Source: Anas platyrhynchos
Taxonomy: Eukaryota; Chordata; Aves; Anseriformes; Anatidae
Reading direction: 5' to 3'
DNA length: 64,000 nt
Assembly (NCBI RefSeq): GCF_047663525.1
Contig: NC_092605.1
Span: 6,076,001 to 6,140,000, forward strand
A program made the position numbers and the translations under genes. The notes beneath the pieces are model-generated. The model was not told the origin of the DNA. It saw nothing but the letters and a program-made list of their open reading frames with translations, and did not search any database. Of the stretch, positions 59,901-64,000 are shown piece after piece; position 1 is the first letter of the stretch; each line of letters begins with the position of its first letter.

Positions 59901-62900
59901 CAGGGCAGCTGGAAGCACCAACTGCACAATGCCTGTCACCATGAACATCTGCCACAGCTTTGGCTGGCAACAAGTAGCTCAGAGTGGATGTAAAACACCA
60001 GAGGTTGTTGGCATGTAAACTCACAGGGCACTTACAAAACCAAGACATTAAGACTAGCACGTGTTTGCTGTTTTCCTTGGATGCGGGGAATGGAGAAGAA
60101 GCTGGTGTGCAGGTGGCTCCGAGTGGGCTGGGCAGCCCCGGTGCGGCACAGCTCTGCGGAGGGGCTGTGCTGTGGGAACACCTCCAAGCTCGCTCCAAAA
60201 CTACACCTTTGGTGCTGGTGCTGTGCAAGCCCAGAGCACTCTTAATGCTATTTCAGCCTGTACAATGTCCAGATTTCAGAAGTGAGACCACTGGGTACTG
60301 AGGGACACTTCGCGGTCTGCCAAATGGCTTTAACATTGCCCGGTGCCTGACCTTTAGTAAACTTTACTGTATCTTCTCTCCAACTTGCTTAATTTATTTT
60401 TATTATTATTGTTGTTGTTTTACTCCTTTTTTAAAATAAGGAGACAATGCTTCCTGTGTCTCCCTCCTCAGACAGCAGCGCTCTCCCAGGGCCCTCTCAA
60501 ACATGACGGCCAGAAGCCAACGCCAGGAATTGTAGGTTGCAGTTAGTCTAAAATTGGTGACTTGTCAATTTTAATAGTTTTAATTTCCCAACTGTCTACT
60601 TGGGTTGCACACATAAAACTTCTAAATAATATGCCTTCTCTCTCTCCCCACATAGGAAAACACTGTTTCCCTGTCCTCCTTGCAGTATGTGACCCTTCGC
60701 TGCTCCCCCTTGCTTATCAAGTCAAGGAATTCATTCAGCAGCTCCACTCACTTACCCCCATTCACAGCCCTCTGAAGGCCTCACCAGCTCCTTGCTCTGT
60801 TTAGAAAGATTTATACTTGCATGCCCCTTCATATCCTTCCTCTTTAGGCTTTGATTTACCATTCTGGCTTCCTTATCACTCCATAGCGCTTCCTACATGT
60901 TTGTCTTTACAGCTTCTCGCTTTCCCTCTTCGAAATCACCAATGAGTTGTGTTTCCTTAAAGGCAGTGGGAAAAATCCACCCGGCAAAGTGGCCTTTGCA
61001 GGGACCTGTGCAAACCCGAGCTCCGGGGGAACATAAATGCCATTTTGCTTCTGATGCTGGCCCTAAGCACAGGAAGGACTTTCAACCCGTATCAAACTTC
61101 CTTGCGCAGTTCTCAGACCCTTGCCTGCTTTTACATTTCCTGTACATTCATACAAGGAAAGCCCTGTGCCCTCCACCAGCTGTGAGGAAATATGACCTTT
61201 TTCACCTACTTTTTCAGTCCCTCCCTCCACAAAGAGCCACCGCAACCCAGCGCCACCTTCTCTACCAGGCAGTGCCACAGCTGCAAAATCTTGTCCTTCG
61301 TTCTTCCTGTCCTTGGGTTTGTGACCAACTGGCTACACAATTTGTGTTAGTAAAGAAATGGGACTAATGGGGAAATACAAGGTCATGCTGGAAAGGGCTC
61401 TGGCTGGGGTGACCACCACCCTGCAGATCTCCTTTGGGGTCTCTTGGAGGCACAGATGTGCCGACCGGGATGGATCAAAGAAAGCGACAGAGCCCTCTCC
61501 GCTTGGCTGCTGCATGGCTGGACCTGAGGTTCGTGTTCCTGATCTTTTAACTCAGTCTTTGAAGTTATTTTCACATTTGTTCTCCTACTTCTAAATATTC
61601 CCCTCTGCAGAGATTAAAGCTGGCAGTAAAATATCCCACAAATGTTTACGATCACAATTACACCTGTTCCTAGAAGGATTTCACAGTCGATTGACTCTCA
61701 TTATTCTTTTCATATTGGCCTTTCCTGCCCTGGTATCCAGATTTCCCAGCCACGTGAACCAAGTGAGAGCCTTGCAGCTTACGATTTCAGAGTATTCTTT
61801 AAAGCGTTTTAACTAAAATCCTCCCCAAATATAGTCATGCAAGTCAGGCAGGTAATAGAATGGCTTTAGCTGGCTGAACTGAAAAAAAAATAATAAAGGG
61901 GTTGGTGGGGGCAGAAGAAATGTTTTCTATTAAGATTGCCTCTGTAAAGGACAGGGGTGTACATGACCAAGAAGCCAGTCCAGCTGCTATAAGCGCTGCA
62001 GAAGCCTAGATTAGATCAATTCTACCCAAATTAAGGCATTCCTACTTTAGATCACACAACTTGGATCCCTTGAGGGGAAATTTCAGTTACCAGCGTGAGC
62101 TAATATTGATCTGGGTATGACCAGTACTCAAGCATGCAAGATGCTGGGCAGAAAATCAGGGGAAAAAAATTAAGCTTCTTTGGCATTGATTCGGTCTGAA
62201 TTTCCCAATAGAAAAACAAAAGATCGGCACTTAGGGGTGAAATTCCCCCACAACACAATGAGGCTTGCCTATTAAATAGGAGTTAAGGCATGCATGGTCA
62301 GGCTGTTAGGAAACAGACTCTAAAAAGTCTAGCTGGAAGCAGGAATAGGAAATAGAACCCTATGCCTTCACAGGAGGCTGTTGAGAGCCTCCTTCTCCCA
62401 ACAAAATCACCTGGAAACCCCAGGTGCTGCAAGGAGAGGAAAGACTCGATTGGTAAAATATTCCTGGACAGAGCTCAGCTTTAGGTACGGTAACTGCCTA
62501 TCGGCTCTCAGCCCTTTTGTCCTGTAACCTACTTCGGCTGTCACCACCAAGCAGCTGGAGAACTACGGTCATGTTCCCTCAGAAATCATCTCTAAATGCC
62601 TTCATGCAAAGGGAAATAGCTTCATATTCTGCACTTCTTCAGATTTCACATGGCAACTTGTTTCACACTTCCAGCACAGAATAATTTTTCCAATAGGAAA
62701 TATCAAGTCCTACAGTAATGGCTAACCTAATCTAAAATGTAGATTCCCAGGGACTGCCCCCACCTTTGGATGCCCATGAAATAAATTAGGCTGATAAAAG
62801 CTTACAGGGTCGAACTGTGTGAACACGCTAACAGAAAGCAATCGCACTAAAACTCTGACATTCGTTATGCTTTGCCACAGAGACTGGGATACCACAATTA

Positions 62901-64000
62901 TATTCTCCTCTGGTTAAAAGGCAAATATTGCTTATCTCTTCCATCATGATACGGTAACTTTCAGCAAAATGTTCAATAGTTACAGCTCTGTCCTAAAGTC
63001 TAATTGCACAACACAGTAAAAATAGATACAACACTAGCACTTACAAAAAAATGCACTGCAATGTCAAGCAACACTGCCAAAAATCCAAAAAGGCAGGTCT
63101 TGATCCTGCAAAGCCTCACATCTAGTCGTTTGGCTTTTTCACACATTTGGAATAGCTTTTCTAAAATCAGTGAAACGATCCAGAAACAGGCGAGGGCCTT
63201 TGGCAGGACCAGGGGACTCCTTTACCTGCCCTACCAGTGGAAAATTAGATCCGCTCCCTCCTATATAACCTGTTTCAAATGATATTGAATTACCTGCAAG
63301 TTACTAAAATTAGACTAACAAATAAATTGCTTTGTAGCTGAACTGATAAAATGTGACTGTTTACATATGATTTAGTACCAGAACTGAGATTAAAGACTAC
63401 TTCAAACACCGCCTTTGCCCAATATGTCATATAAAATTCTGTTTGGTTTCGGCAGAGCTGAGCATGACTTTAACAACCTTGTTAATCACAGATTAGGAAT
63501 GGAAAAGCTCCTATTTGGCACCAGGTGTGCCATTAGTAACAAGTGGGATGCAGGTGAGCTGCAGAAGTGCCCTCGCTCCAACGCTGAGGAGCAGGCTCGG
63601 AGCAGTGGAGCTGTGCCGTGGTCTGAAGGCAGCAGCGGGCGCAGCCGGACGGGGGGACACTGGTGCCCGACACGCCCCAAGTGTCTGCCTCAGTCCCTTC
63701 CCTTCTTGTTTGTGTTCAGTTCCTTTAAGTCTCTCCTGGCTCCATTAGAAAAGCCTTCAGATAGCCCTGGGAATCCAGCATTGCCTAAATAAGTGTCTTT
63801 GAGCCCTAATACAGTCCATTCCCTTCTGGAAGGTTTCTGCCCTTGATGAAACAAGGCACGAGGCTGACATCCCTCGGCCCACTTTTTCCCCAGCAGGGGC
63901 ACAGTGTGTGTTTCTTTAAATGCACATTTCAGTCCTCATCCACCTCTGGGCTACATTCAGCACCTGGGAGGTGCAGGCAGAGGCTGAGCAGAGTGGAGGT
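56930..64000. other. Non-coding DNA to the end of the window
   Basis: No recognisable gene. It includes an ATT/GTT-rich patch near 60400-60420 and AT-rich blocks between 61600 and 63420 that have the texture of regulatory DNA. Frames of up to about 156 codons (60897-61367) are unremarkable by composition and show no domain. Confidence 0.45.

Noticed and set aside
1..64000. CRISPR arrays, bacterial operons, insertion sequences or phage genes
   Set aside because: Nothing of the kind is present; spliced-genome features, CpG islands, CR1 and vertebrate microRNAs point to a vertebrate nuclear genome.

Overview
The window looks like vertebrate, most likely bird (sauropsid), nuclear DNA. It carries a vertebrate microRNA pair, a eukaryotic tRNA with internal Pol III boxes, CpG islands set in AT-rich non-coding DNA, and few interspersed repeats. 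The clear transposon relics are diverged CR1 LINE fragments. I saw no primate or rodent type SINEs or L1. No intact protein-coding gene is recognisable, and most open frames are chance frames in GC-rich islands or simple repeats.

The key identification is the mir-193a / mir-365 (mir-365b type, also called mir-365-2) cluster on the + strand. The mir-193a hairpin is at 20951-21027 at the end of a large CpG island (about 19.44-21.25 kb). The mir-365 hairpin is at 36225-36307, about 15.2 kb further on. A tRNA-Thr(CGT) gene lies upstream at 9360-9431. In human 17q11.2 this cluster lies downstream of RAB11FIP4. By that synteny, the AT-rich, ORF-poor first 4.93 kb is probably the long 3'UTR of RAB11FIP4, ending at tandem AATAAA signals at 4846 and 4907.

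Layout: 1-~4.93 kb, probable 3'UTR; 5.33-5.64 kb, a GC-rich patch just past the poly(A) site; 8.09-8.35 kb and 9.12-9.76 kb, GC-rich patches, the second holding the tRNA; 9.8-19.4 kb, intergenic, with a perfect hairpin at 16.3 kb and a coding-like minus-strand patch at 18.05-18.72 kb; 19.44-21.25 kb, CpG-island promoter plus mir-193a; 21.3-36.2 kb, the interval between the miRNAs (probable primary-transcript intron); 36.2-36.35 kb, an exon-like segment enclosing mir-365; 36.4-64 kb, non-coding DNA with ancient CR1 pieces, MIR-like traces, a 34-copy TTTCC microsatellite and a few weak exon-like candidates.

The two microRNAs are probably made from one long, partly spliced Pol II transcript that starts in the 19.4-21.2 kb island. 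Each hairpin is followed within 100 bases by a good 5' splice donor, so splicing and Drosha processing may interact here. This splicing model is inference from sequence; the microRNA and tRNA identities rest on near-exact matches to conserved sequences.
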